A DNA stretch of 64,000 nt from Promethearchaeota archaeon (GTDB lineage Archaea > Asgardarchaeota > Lokiarchaeia > Sigyniarchaeales > SOKP01). The translations under genes were made by a program, and so were the position numbers. The stretch lies in NCBI GenBank assembly GCA_029838195.1, contig JALGVJ010000002.1:1-64000 (forward strand). Reading direction: 5' to 3'. Shown here piece by piece: positions 29,140 to 37,928 of the stretch. The notes under the pieces are model-generated. The model did not search any database, was not told the DNA's origin, and saw only the letters and a list, made by a program, of their open reading frames with translations. The stretch's first letter is position 1, and every line of letters starts with the position of its first letter.

Positions 29140-31119
29140 TTATCGGATTGGAAGGTGAAGATAAAAGTCCTTCAAGGAGAAAAATTCATCAAGGTTCATG
29201 TGTGGAAAATACATTGCTTGGGCATATTCTCGTTGAAACATCTTTTTAGTTGCGATTTCCACATAAGTAATGCGTTTTAATAGTTTTTGGGCTTTTTTTC
29301 TGAGATTTTTATTAATGAGACAAAGTTTAGCCCCAGAGCCAGCAGCATTACCTATTTGAAAAATTTTCTCTGCCGGGATATCAGGGATCATGCCGATAAA
29401 TTTGGTGTTATGCTTATCAATATAATTACCGAATGCACCAGCAAGGAAGATTTGAGAAATGCTGAGCGGATCCGGATTCTCATGTATCAATTTGGAGTTA
29501 AGTTCTTGAAGAATAATCTTCATGCCAGAGTAAAATGCGGCTTTAGCCATTTGAATTTGACGGATGTCCGATTGAGAGATGGTAATATCTCTATTGAGGG
29601 GCGTATTTTCTTTTTTTACGATGATAAAAGCATGTTCTTTATTTTTTTTAATGATCCTCTCGTGATCGAGAAAATTTTTATTGAAATTGCCATTACGCGT
29701 GATTATTTTTGATTTTAACATTTCTGCGATGATATCGATGAGACCAGAACCACAAATACCAATTGGAGGCCGATTTTTTATGGTAGTATATTTAATTTCG
29801 AAGGTCTCCGGATCAATTTTTACCGTATCAATGGAACCCGAAGCTGCTCTCATTCCATCTTTAATGTGTGCGCCTTCAAGGGCAGAACCTGCAGCACAAG
29901 ATCCTGTTGCCAATATATATTTATTTCCAATAATGAGTTCTCCATTTGTTCCAATATCGATAACGAGAGTTAACTCCTCTTCTTTGTCAACATTTGAGGC
30001 TAGCATTACTCCCATGGTATCTGCGCCAACGAATCCTGCGATGAGGGGAAGCAAGTGAATATTTCCATTAGGGTGTATTTTTAACCCAAAATTTTTATTG
30101 GGAATGTCTATATTTCTTTGGAGTGCTGGAACGTAGGGACTTAAGCCGATATAAGTAGGATTGATGTTAAGAAAAATATGATGCATGACTGAATTTCCAA
30201 CGATGGAGGCTTCATGAATTTGATAAGGTGAGATATTTCCCATCTTGCAGGTTTTAATTATAATTTCATTAATGGCTTCGATGATTAAATCATGAAGTTT
30301 TTGAAGGCCTTTTTTATTTTCCTTGATGAAAGTAATTCTCGTGATTAAATCTTCTCCGTAGGCTGTTTGGGGATTTAATTTAGAGGAGATAGCATGAGTT
30401 TTTCCATCATTGAGGTTGATGAGATACCCGACCAGCGTAGTAGTTCCGATATCAATGGCGATTCCAAAATTATTCTGAGTTTTGTTTCCTTCTTCGATTG
30501 CTATGATAGATTGTTCATTCCATTCTGTAATTGTAACTCCATTTTTTGAGGTACGGAGTATTTGTGGCAATGATTTTAAAACATCATGTTCAATTCGAAT
30601 ACCATCATGGAGAGAAACACCATGCGTCTCTTTAATTTTAGTTAATAACCTTTCTAAATCAGGAATGGGACGAGATAATGTAGGGGGCTCCACAACACAA
30701 AAGAATTTCTTTATGGCAGGATTTATTTTCATTTCTTTTTGAATTCCCTCTGTCAAAACTTTAAAGTCTTCAATGAGCAATTCATCGGGTAAAAAGATTC
30801 GCAAGTGCGGAGGTTCTTTTTTTCTGATAATTTCCAATTCCTGCTCATTCAAGTACGCTTGGCATGCCAATCGCCAATTTTTTTCCAATTCCTCCTTTTC
30901 TAATAATTCATGTTCGTTCTGGGTTGGAGGTGTTAGAGCATTCCGGCCTTTTTGAATTAGAATTTTACATTTTCCACATGTTCCTAATCCCCCACATAAG
31001 GACCTTATACGAATTCCATTTGAAATTAATGTTTGATAGAGCGAAAGGCCAGGAATAAAATGAATTCTTCTTGAGATGGGTTCAAAATCGATTATTATGG
31101 GTTGATTTTTTTTATTCAT
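29140..31119 (-). CDS. RACo-type corrinoid activation protein (2Fe-2S + ASKHA)
   Basis: A 659-residue protein with an N-terminal plant-type [2Fe-2S] ferredoxin domain (C42, C48, C51 in LCGGLGTCGKC and C86 in RLACQAY), a linker, and a C-terminal ASKHA ATPase region beginning GIAIDIGTTTLVGYLINL and continuing with VDIGTNGELI and LAGAFGNYID. This is the domain order of RACo, the ATP-dependent reductive activator of corrinoid iron-sulfur methyltransferases, including those for methoxy compounds, methylamines or the Wood-Ljungdahl pathway. It implies the host uses corrinoid-dependent methyl transfer, but no methyltransferase gene is in the window. Confidence 0.85.
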   Translation of the reverse strand: MNKKNQPIIIDFEPISRRIHFIPGLSLYQTLISNGIRIRSLCGGLGTCGKCKILIQKGRNALTPPTQNEHELLEKEELEKNWRLACQAYLNEQELEIIRKKEPPHLRIFLPDELLIEDFKVLTEGIQKEMKINPAIKKFFCVVEPPTLSRPIPDLERLLTKIKETHGVSLHDGIRIEHDVLKSLPQILRTSKNGVTITEWNEQSIIAIEEGNKTQNNFGIAIDIGTTTLVGYLINLNDGKTHAISSKLNPQTAYGEDLITRITFIKENKKGLQKLHDLIIEAINEIIIKTCKMGNISPYQIHEASIVGNSVMHHIFLNINPTYIGLSPYVPALQRNIDIPNKNFGLKIHPNGNIHLLPLIAGFVGADTMGVMLASNVDKEEELTLVIDIGTNGELIIGNKYILATGSCAAGSALEGAHIKDGMRAASGSIDTVKIDPETFEIKYTTIKNRPPIGICGSGLIDIIAEMLKSKIITRNGNFNKNFLDHERIIKKNKEHAFIIVKKENTPLNRDITISQSDIRQIQMAKAAFYSGMKIILQELNSKLIHENPDPLSISQIFLAGAFGNYIDKHNTKFIGMIPDIPAEKIFQIGNAAGSGAKLCLINKNLRKKAQKLLKRITYVEIATKKMFQREYAQAMYFPHMNLDEFFSLKDFYLHLPIR

Positions 31120-31347
31120 TATTAAATGGTAGAAAAATTAATTAATTTTTAATTTATTGAAATGAATATAAATTAGAGAGGGAGAGCACATGAGGAATGT
31201 TTAAAATTGTTTTAATATACCATTTGACGATTAAAAAAGCATGATTTCATGATTAATCAAAATTTAATTAAAATACGGTATTTTTAAAATAAATTTAAGT
31301 ATTAAATTTTATACATCTTATTTTGAATGGATGATGAGTGAAATAAC

Positions 31348-32853
31348 ATGGAACGATTTGAATTAGCCGAGAAAGCACTTGAATTTCTAAGTTTAGCAGA
31401 ACAATTTGAAAAAGCGGATAATTTTTCTCAAGCAATTGAGAATTACCAGAAAGCTGCTGAATACATGCAAAAAAGTGGATTATTGAAACATCGCATAGAA
31501 GAAATTTATAGAATAATTGAAAATTTAAAGAAAAGTCTTAACATGGATTTGGTCAATCAGCAATTAGAAAGGCAAGATCAAATAGATCAACTTCAACTTC
31601 AAGCATTTCATTCAATAGAAACTGCAAAACGATTAGAATCTAAAAATGAGATTGAAGAAGCCATTCAACATTACACATCTGCTTTAATCTCATTAAAAAA
31701 AGCAGGATGGTCAGAAGAGCAATTAAAAAACTTAGAAATTAAGAGAAATCATTTACTTCAGAGGCCAGAACGTCAACACTTGAAAAACGGCGCAGCTTCT
31801 TTTGAGAAAAAAAAGCCTCCTATCATTACACTATTATATGAACCACGTGTCATTTTTCGTGATGAAGGATTTTTAGGAGAAAAAGCAATTACAAAAAAAG
31901 TAAAATCAGAAAGATTAAAGACTTTTGAAACTAAAAGAAGACGGGAAGAAGAGATTCAGAATCGTGCCTTTTCCCATCTTGATGAAGCAAAAAAGCAAGA
32001 AGCTAATGAAGAGTATTTAAAAGCTCTTCTAAATTATCAAAAAGCTTTAGAATTATTAAATTCCATAGGATGGCATCATCAAACTCGAAATATTAAAGCA
32101 ATAATTATCAATTTGAAAAAGCAAATCCAAGATCAAAAAAAATCTGCCAAATTGGAGCAAGTAGAAGAGAAATCCACGATTGAGGAGCGTGGAGAACCCA
32201 AGATAATACAGCCGGAGCCAATGGAAGAGCTTCGAGAATACAAGGTTCTTGAATTAAAGAAAAAAAGAGAAGAAGTTGAACAGATTCAGAATAAAGCATT
32301 CAAGCTAATTGATAAAGCTAATGAGCTAGAAAAAGCAGAAGAACTTGATGAAGCACTCACAAATCTAAATGAGGCAATAAAATTGTTAAAATCTATTGGT
32401 TGGGACGATTATTTAACCCCAATCATCACAAAAATTAATCAAATCAAAGATAAAAAGTTGACTCAAGAAAGAAAGAGAGAATTAGAACAAAAAATGAAAC
32501 AAGTTGTTGAAAAAGCAGAACTTGAACAAGTCGATTTAAAAGAAGTAGAAATAGCAGAAAATTTAGAAGATGTAGATATTTTGACTAAAAAAATAACTCA
32601 AATGGTAGAAAAAAGTAAAAAGGATATAATGTTAAGGGAAAAGCAAAGACGAGAAAACGTGAAAGCTCAAGCAGCTCAATTTAGCAAATCCATGGGAGAC
32701 TTAATTAAGCTTAAAAGAGAATTTATTGAAGAATTAAAAAAAGCGAAAATGGAGGAGGAAAAAAAACTACAGCAGTTAGAGCAAGAAAAAGAGAGAGAAA
32801 AATTAGATGAGATTGCACGGATGTTAGATGAGCTTAATAGGAAAAAGCAATGA
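31348..32853 (+). CDS. Tandem helical-hairpin repeat protein (MIT/TPR-like)
   Basis: A 501-residue, highly charged protein with four copies of a 55-60-residue unit of two or three helices: about residues 4-70, 84-145, 205-266 and 313-372. Each has the pattern A-x-x-H/L-x-x-A-x-x-x-E/D-x6-A-x-x-x-Y/L-x-x-A-x-x-x-L/M-x-x-x-G, for instance NRAFSHLDEAKKQEANEEYL-type starts and ALELLNSIGW ends. This is close to TPR and to the MIT domain of ESCRT-associated AAA ATPases. Between and after repeats are long Lys/Glu coiled-coil segments (379-501). No signal peptide. Function unknown; a cytoplasmic scaffold is likely. Confidence 0.6.
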   Translation: MERFELAEKALEFLSLAEQFEKADNFSQAIENYQKAAEYMQKSGLLKHRIEEIYRIIENLKKSLNMDLVNQQLERQDQIDQLQLQAFHSIETAKRLESKNEIEEAIQHYTSALISLKKAGWSEEQLKNLEIKRNHLLQRPERQHLKNGAASFEKKKPPIITLLYEPRVIFRDEGFLGEKAITKKVKSERLKTFETKRRREEEIQNRAFSHLDEAKKQEANEEYLKALLNYQKALELLNSIGWHHQTRNIKAIIINLKKQIQDQKKSAKLEQVEEKSTIEERGEPKIIQPEPMEELREYKVLELKKKREEVEQIQNKAFKLIDKANELEKAEELDEALTNLNEAIKLLKSIGWDDYLTPIITKINQIKDKKLTQERKRELEQKMKQVVEKAELEQVDLKEVEIAENLEDVDILTKKITQMVEKSKKDIMLREKQRRENVKAQAAQFSKSMGDLIKLKREFIEELKKAKMEEEKKLQQLEQEKEREKLDEIARMLDELNRKKQ

Positions 32854-32860
32854 GGAAAGA

Positions 32861-34420
32861 TTAAAAACCAGATTTTACTCTTATTTTAATAGCACGCGAT
32901 TTTAATACATGAATTATTGCCCCAAAATTCATGGCAAGCACGAGGAACATCCCTCCTAACTTCAAATTAAAACCTAATGAAATGGAGAGAGAGAATGTTC
33001 CTGAAGGTATGTCGGTACTGTACACTAATTTGACTAATAAAAAATAAGAACGGTTTTCTTGAGAATACAACCCCATTTCTTTTATATCTGAATTAATTGT
33101 GAATTGAGAAATTGAATTCCCAAGCAAAATAGGACATCCATAATCGTCTGGTTCCGAGTTAAATAAATATATCTCTGCATCAGCAGATTCAGGCTCTTCT
33201 AATTTAAAAAAATAATGATTCACGCTTAAATTAATTGGCAAGCACAATACATGTTTGTCTGATCCTAATGTAAAATCGATCTCCGTGAAGCTATTGATAT
33301 TTAATGGGGGATTCAATGCATCTAATGCAGCATATCCTTGTACAATCCCCCAACCTTGCACGTTATCTTGAATTGTTAATGGTTCGTAGGTTTTATATGA
33401 AGTTAGTGAGATTATATTTTTAAGTTCTAAAGCAGTTAAATTCCGATTTTTTTCTAACATTAATGCTGCTAATCCAGAAACTAACGGAGTTGAACCTGAG
33501 GTGCCTGAATATGTTTCATATTTTTTTCCATTATTAGAAGTAGTTGCTCCATAAATTTCATGAGCTGGAGCGCATGTGTCTGGCTTGATCATTCCTTCGT
33601 GAGTTGGTCCTTTTCCACTCAAGTAATACATGGTGTTCTCATCTACAATTCCTCCCACGGTTAAGGCAGATTTAGCAGAACCCGGAGCTGAAACGGATCC
33701 AACTCCATCGTCCGAGCCTCCACCTCCTCCATAATTTCCGGCAGCAGCGACCACTAGAATATTTTCTCTTACCAATTGTTCTACAGCATCATTTATTTCA
33801 TTTATCAAGTCTACATAATTTTCGTCATATTCTACTCCAAAACTCATGCTTGCTATTCTAATATTATATTTTTCTTTATTTTGGAGGATCCAATTAATTG
33901 CCTTCTTTAATTTCTCTACGTCAGAAACGATTTCACCATTTTGGTATTTAAAAATTTTTAAAATGACAAATCTTACATTAGGAGCAATTCCTTGATAATT
34001 CTTGCTATTTCCACCCAATATGGATGCAGTCCACGTTCCATGCCATGAAATATCATAAGGATGAGGGGATTCTCCATTTACACTATCGTCATAGAATGCT
34101 CTTATTCGTCTTGCCCAACTAATTGTATTGTCATTAGTAAAGACCTCGTGAATGGCATCAATTCCTGTATCTATCACGGCTACTGTTACCTTATTTCCTG
34201 TTAAATCGTTATTCCAAGTATTTTCCGTTAACTTAATATAATCTTTTGCTTGAAATTGAGAATCCAAATCTAAAGGAGTTGAGAGAACGTTTTTCTTAGA
34301 AGGAATATTAAGATGATTCGAGATATTTTCTTTATTTAAATCAAGATATAAGATAGGCTCTTTCTGGGAATGTTGCACTATAATTATCCCACATGGAAAG
34401 CCCCAAATTATTAATATCAA
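32861..34420 (-). CDS. Secreted/membrane-anchored subtilisin-like protease
   Basis: A 519-residue S8 serine protease. The N-terminal hydrophobic stretch LIIWGFPCGIIIVQ is a probable signal or anchor. The catalytic triad is D84 (VIDTG), H127 (WHGTWTA) and S308 (SGTSGSTPLVSG), with oxyanion Asn229 (AAAGNYGGGG). A propeptide-like region covers residues 25-65. After the protease domain come about 130 residues of beta-rich sequence and a C-terminal TM helix (near 490-508) with a basic tail. It should act outside the cell. Its 3' end is 7 nt from that of the repeat-protein gene. Confidence 0.9.
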   Translation of the reverse strand: MILIIWGFPCGIIIVQHSQKEPILYLDLNKENISNHLNIPSKKNVLSTPLDLDSQFQAKDYIKLTENTWNNDLTGNKVTVAVIDTGIDAIHEVFTNDNTISWARRIRAFYDDSVNGESPHPYDISWHGTWTASILGGNSKNYQGIAPNVRFVILKIFKYQNGEIVSDVEKLKKAINWILQNKEKYNIRIASMSFGVEYDENYVDLINEINDAVEQLVRENILVVAAAGNYGGGGGSDDGVGSVSAPGSAKSALTVGGIVDENTMYYLSGKGPTHEGMIKPDTCAPAHEIYGATTSNNGKKYETYSGTSGSTPLVSGLAALMLEKNRNLTALELKNIISLTSYKTYEPLTIQDNVQGWGIVQGYAALDALNPPLNINSFTEIDFTLGSDKHVLCLPINLSVNHYFFKLEEPESADAEIYLFNSEPDDYGCPILLGNSISQFTINSDIKEMGLYSQENRSYFLLVKLVYSTDIPSGTFSLSISLGFNLKLGGMFLVLAMNFGAIIHVLKSRAIKIRVKSGF

Positions 34421-34492
34421 GAAAGTTATATATTTTAATCTCGTTTGAACTTAAAACACCTAAAAATCTATAAATGTAAGTTTTTATATTAT

Positions 34493-34500
34493 TATAAATA
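34493..34500 (+). promoter_or_regulatory. TATA box for E1 gene, predicted
   Basis: TATAAATA lies 22 nt upstream of the ATG at 34522, close to the distance from TATA box to start site in archaea, so the mRNA may be nearly leaderless. A second candidate, TATAAAT at 34469-34475, lies further upstream. Confidence 0.4.
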
Positions 34501-34521
34501 AAAGAAAATAGCTTTTTAAAA

Positions 34522-36108
34522 ATGTCTCATAGAAAAAAAGAGCATGTCTTCAAATCACGGTTATTTGCAAGGCAACAACTCATAGAAGGCTGGGACCAAG
34601 AAGTGTTAAATCAAAGTTGTATCTTGATAGCGGGAGTTGGGGCATTGGGATGTGAAATTGCAAAAGATTTTACTTTGATGGGTATTAAAAAATTAATCTT
34701 AATTGATTTGGATACTATTGAAACTTCAAATTTATCCCGACAAATGTTATTTCGTCCTGGAGATGAAGGTAGACCAAAAGCAGAGGTAGCTGCAGAAAGA
34801 TTGAAAGAAATGAATCCTTTCATTGAAATTGACTATTATTTTGAAAAACTCCAAAATATTCCGTTGGATGTGTATGAAGAAGCGGATATAATTGTCGCTG
34901 CATTGGATAATTACAATGCTCGCTTGGATTTGAATAAGCTAGCATTACGCTTGAAAAAACCATTTGTAGAAGGGGGTACAGTAGGTTTTGAAGGTCATGT
35001 TCAAATTGTCATTCCAGAAGGAAGTGGCATTTCCTATGGAAATCGAGAACGAGAAATTGAAAGAGTGGTTAATGAAGAATTATGGAATTTAGATGAAACC
35101 CAATATCCCGATTATTTTAAAGCTCTAAAAAAAATAGAAGAATTGGAAGAAGAAATTGAGAGAATAAAGAGAGAAAAAATTGACCCCGTAAGAGAAGAAA
35201 TTAAAAAGCAAGTTGAAAGTCAATTTGACGATAAACATGCTCCTAAATTATTAAATATTACACCTTGTTATAGATGTCTCGTTCCCATACCCCCTCCCGA
35301 TGATAAATTGATCGCAGCTTGTACGTTAAAAGGATTACCACGAAATAGAAATGATTGTGTTATTAAAGCAGAGGTTAATTTTGAGAAAGAATTTAGCCGA
35401 AAACCGGATTTGAGAAATGATGATGACGTTTTAAAATTAAAAGAATTAGCCCAAGAAGAATTAGAAAAATTAAGAGAACGCGTTTTTGAAGAAAATGTCC
35501 CGCCTGAGAAAAAAAATGCATTAACTGAGGAGGAAATTTTAGAATGGAAGGAAAACATTCGGACCACGTTTGGTCCCGATTTTCAATTTCATGAAATGGA
35601 AAATATTTTAGGAAACAAAATTCCGGCTATTCAATCCGTTAGCTCTATAATTGCCAGCATTCAATCGCAAGAAGTATTAAAATTATTATTTAGAACAAAA
35701 GGTAGAAATATTGGCGACCCCATGTATCCTCCCTATATTAATTATAACGGGGTATATGGGCAGTTTGACATGTTAGACATAATAAAAAGAGAAGATTGTT
35801 TAGCTTGTGGTAAAATAGAAGGGGAAGAGACAATTCATTTAGTAGTTCCTTTTAATGCAGATGTAGGTTATATTTTTAAAGCCTTGCAATTAATTGAGAT
35901 AGATCTTAATCCTGAAGAATGGATGATCACGAATTCAATAACTAAGGAAATTGCATGGCATCCTCTAATTCCTCAGTTTAAAGATCCTACAATTAAACTG
36001 AATTCATTAAATATAAAAAATAATGATATTATACATTTGACGCCCCTTGGAAAAGCCCGAGAGCAATTTGAAATAAAAAAATATAATGCTATTATTTCTT
36101 ACATGTAA
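34522..36108 (+). CDS. E1 ubiquitin-activating-like enzyme
   Basis: A 528-residue E1-like enzyme. Residues 30-180 are the ThiF/MoeB adenylation domain (GVGALGCEIAKD, LIDLDTIETSNLSRQ, KAEVAAERL, ALDNYNARLDLN). A coiled insert (195-235) precedes C249/C252 of a zinc CxxC, then AACTLKGLPRNRNDC with C267 at the place of the catalytic cysteine of eukaryotic E1s (UBA3 reads CTIASMP, UBA1 CTLKNFP). The second zinc pair is C426/C429. The C-terminal 95 residues fit a UFD-type domain. The enzyme would adenylate a ubiquitin-like protein, take it as thioester and hand it to E2. It lacks the inactive half, so a homodimer is expected. Confidence 0.9.
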   Translation: MSHRKKEHVFKSRLFARQQLIEGWDQEVLNQSCILIAGVGALGCEIAKDFTLMGIKKLILIDLDTIETSNLSRQMLFRPGDEGRPKAEVAAERLKEMNPFIEIDYYFEKLQNIPLDVYEEADIIVAALDNYNARLDLNKLALRLKKPFVEGGTVGFEGHVQIVIPEGSGISYGNREREIERVVNEELWNLDETQYPDYFKALKKIEELEEEIERIKREKIDPVREEIKKQVESQFDDKHAPKLLNITPCYRCLVPIPPPDDKLIAACTLKGLPRNRNDCVIKAEVNFEKEFSRKPDLRNDDDVLKLKELAQEELEKLRERVFEENVPPEKKNALTEEEILEWKENIRTTFGPDFQFHEMENILGNKIPAIQSVSSIIASIQSQEVLKLLFRTKGRNIGDPMYPPYINYNGVYGQFDMLDIIKREDCLACGKIEGEETIHLVVPFNADVGYIFKALQLIEIDLNPEEWMITNSITKEIAWHPLIPQFKDPTIKLNSLNIKNNDIIHLTPLGKAREQFEIKKYNAIISYM

Positions 36109-36190
36109 TTTAACACGGCCATTCCATTAAATGAAAAAAAAGTCGTTTTTATCTTGCTTTAATTTTAAATTTATTCATTATCCTCTTAAT

Positions 36191-36808
36191 CTATTGTCTA
36201 TTTTTCAGTTTTTCTCTGACCATTTCTTTTAACTCTCCAATTAAATGAGATTCTATACCTGCTTTTTCCCCGCAAATCATATCTTTTTGCATGTCTCCGA
36301 AAAAGATCGCTTCAGATTTATCTACCTTTAATTCTTTTAATATTTTCAACAAACCATCTGGTTCGGGTTTCCAATGACGCACATCTTCTCTTCCAACGAT
36401 CATATCAAATTTATTTTCAAGACCCAAGATTTCAAGCGCTTTTTTAATTGTTTTTCTCGTATTTAATGACATGATGGCTAATTTAACATCATCTTTAACG
36501 CAAAATTCCTCTAAGTGGTTAATAAAATATAACGATTCTTTTATCGGCGTGCTATTTTCAATATTTCTAACCTCGTGCTCTTCAATTACTTTAAAAAATT
36601 TTTTTAATAAAGTTTCATCTTGTCTTTCTCTAATGTGCGTTAAACACCTTGAAATACTCGTAAATGAATGTTCTTCGCCATAAATCTCATTTACCATGCG
36701 ACTTAAAGTTCGTTTTAATAATGGCCAATCCACTGCTAATTTAATGAGTGTTCCATCTAAATCAAATATGATTAGTCTTTTGTTTTCTAAAGATAGGGAT
36801 CCCATCAT
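36191..36808 (-). CDS. HAD-family phosphatase
   Basis: A 205-residue haloacid dehalogenase-superfamily hydrolase. Motif I is IIFDLDGTLI, motif II is within LAIMSLNTR, Lys in GREDVRHWKPEPDG is motif III, and FFGDMQKDM is motif IV. The helical cap of about 65 residues (40-110) resembles the phosphoglycolate phosphatase/beta-phosphoglucomutase group. Substrate unknown. It follows the E2 gene on the same strand by about 118 nt, so it might be co-transcribed; there is no known mechanistic link with ubiquitin conjugation. Confidence 0.85.
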   Translation of the reverse strand: MMGSLSLENKRLIIFDLDGTLIKLAVDWPLLKRTLSRMVNEIYGEEHSFTSISRCLTHIRERQDETLLKKFFKVIEEHEVRNIENSTPIKESLYFINHLEEFCVKDDVKLAIMSLNTRKTIKKALEILGLENKFDMIVGREDVRHWKPEPDGLLKILKELKVDKSEAIFFGDMQKDMICGEKAGIESHLIGELKEMVREKLKNRQ

Positions 36809-36925
36809 CCTTAATTCTTCCTAATTTGAAAATATTTTACAAAAAGATATCAAAAAAATAAATAAAATAATGTGTTATATAAAACAAGAGCCTGAACGTA
36901 AATTTTGCGCGTGCATGGTGACTAA

Positions 36926-37466
36926 TTAATCCATTGCGTATTTAGCAGTCCATTTTTTTGCTTTTTCCATGAATTTCTTCTGAGAGCGAAAATATTGTTC
37001 ACCAGCTTCATGATTTAATGGATCTCCAGGATTGAAAAAAGGGGGTTCCATGTGCATCATGCCTTTTAAGGCTTCAATAATATTCGTCAGAGTTTTACTT
37101 GGTGTCCAGCCAGAAGCTCCTGTAGCTGCATCTACTTTGCCAACCAAATCCGGATTGAGCAGATCCAAGCAGATATTTAATTTCCCCGGCGGAATGGAAG
37201 AGTCTATATTTGGATGCCACATTAAGGTAACAGCATATGCATTTCCCCAAATTAGTCAGAATCGGCTAATTTAATGGAGGTTGGAATGGATAATTTGGCG
37301 GAAATTTAATCTCAAATACAAATCGCCCTTTTGCATATGGAGTTCCTTCTTTTCCAATGATTGTTAGTCTCAAATGGTCAATACTTCTCCCCCATGGCTC
37401 CAGAATCACGTATTCATCATCTTTAAATACTTCCAATGCTTCCGTATAATCCGTTTCTTCTCGCAT
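36926..37466 (-). pseudogene. E2 ubiquitin-conjugating (UBC) enzyme, frame broken
   Basis: Two pieces on the minus strand make one UBC fold. The 5' piece (37466-37266) covers the N-terminal helix and strands up to FPPNYPFQPP. The 3' piece (37222-36926) begins MWHPNID (HPN motif), then LNICLDLL with the catalytic Cys (codon 37172-37170), WTPSKTLTNII, PGDPLNHEAGEQY and AKKWTAKYAMD, the classic E2 C-terminus. The pieces are in different frames: TAG closes the first at 37266-37268; frame 3 (KLADSD) and then frame 2 (LIWGNAYAVTL, directly preceding MWHPNID) seem to carry the rest. Two missing bases, a short intron or a true lesion would all fit. The catalytic residues are intact. Downstream on this strand: the HAD gene. 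Confidence 0.85.
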
Positions 37467-37800
37467 TTTAATATTTCTCCTATATCAATTAATATATGAA
37501 TAACTATCTAGTAATTCTATTAGTTTTTAAAATTTTTGATTTCATAAAATTTTTTATCTTTTGAAATTGATAGAGATCTCTAAGGATTTATCCTATTAAA
37601 GATTATTTATACTAGGAGACATTGAGCATCAATTTTATTAAGACTCATCATGTTTATTTCCTATTCATGTTTTCACCATGGAGCAACTCTTCAATTTATA
37701 AAGATCGAAAAAAATATATTCAGTCGATTATTTTTGAAATCAATGAAATAATGGAAAAAATTCCCCTCTTAACTCAGACTGGTAGAGTGCTCGGCTGTAG

Positions 37801-37855
37801 ATATTAAAAATCGCGCAAGAAGGATCAAGCATCCAATGATCATGCGTCAGCAGGC
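37801..37855 (+). other. tRNA-Tyr intron 1 (anticodon loop, 37/38)
   Basis: A 55-nt intron at the canonical position. Central helix CTGT (37795-37798) with GCAG (37850-37853, one GU pair); bulges AGA (37799-37801) and GCA (37854-37856), each cut after its second base. The inner helix next to the bulge is weak, so this is a relaxed bulge-helix-bulge. Inside, GATCA (37823-37827) pairs with TGATC (37837-37841) and GCGCA with TGCGT. Confidence 0.85.
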
Positions 37856-37877
37856 ACCGAGATGTCGCCGGATCAAA

Positions 37878-37911
37878 ATGGGTGTTTTAAATTAATAAAA
37901 ACCCATGATAA
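37878..37911 (+). other. tRNA-Tyr intron 2 (T-loop)
   Basis: A 34-nt intron in the T-loop with a canonical bulge-helix-bulge: outer helix GCCGG/CCGGC (T-stem), central 4-bp helix ATCA (37872-37875)/TGAT (37906-37909), 3-nt bulges AAA (37876-37878) and AAG (37910-37912) on opposite strands, inner helix TGGGT (37879-37883)/ACCCA (37901-37905), then TTTT/AAAA and an eight-base loop. Cutting after the second base of each bulge restores a seven-base T-loop. Confidence 0.88.
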
Positions 37912-37928
37912 GCCGGCAGAGGGGACCA

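Larger units (their letters stand above)
37763..37928 (+). tRNA. tRNA-Tyr(GUA) with two introns
   Basis: Exons 37763-37800, 37856-37877 and 37912-37928 join to a 77-nt tRNA with encoded CCA. Acceptor stem CCCCTCT/AGAGGGG (C1-G72, the archaeal Tyr identity pair, and discriminator A73); T8, A14, G15, G18, G19, A21; D-stem ACTC/GAGT; anticodon stem CTCGG/CCGAG with loop CTGTAG|A, anticodon GTA; variable ATGTC; T-stem GCCGG/CCGGC. The T-loop is interrupted by a second intron and would read ATCAAAG after splicing; A54 and G60 there are unusual. An AT-rich stretch with ATATAT at 37714-37719 may serve as promoter. Confidence 0.93.

Noticed and set aside
29058..29249. Small plus-strand frame near the end of the RACo-type gene
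   Set aside because: It lies mostly antisense to the RACo-type gene, has no good start context and no family features.
37622..37807. 61-residue open frame over the tRNA-Tyr region
   Set aside because: It runs into the tRNA 5' half; the tRNA structure explains the sequence, and the peptide has no recognisable features.
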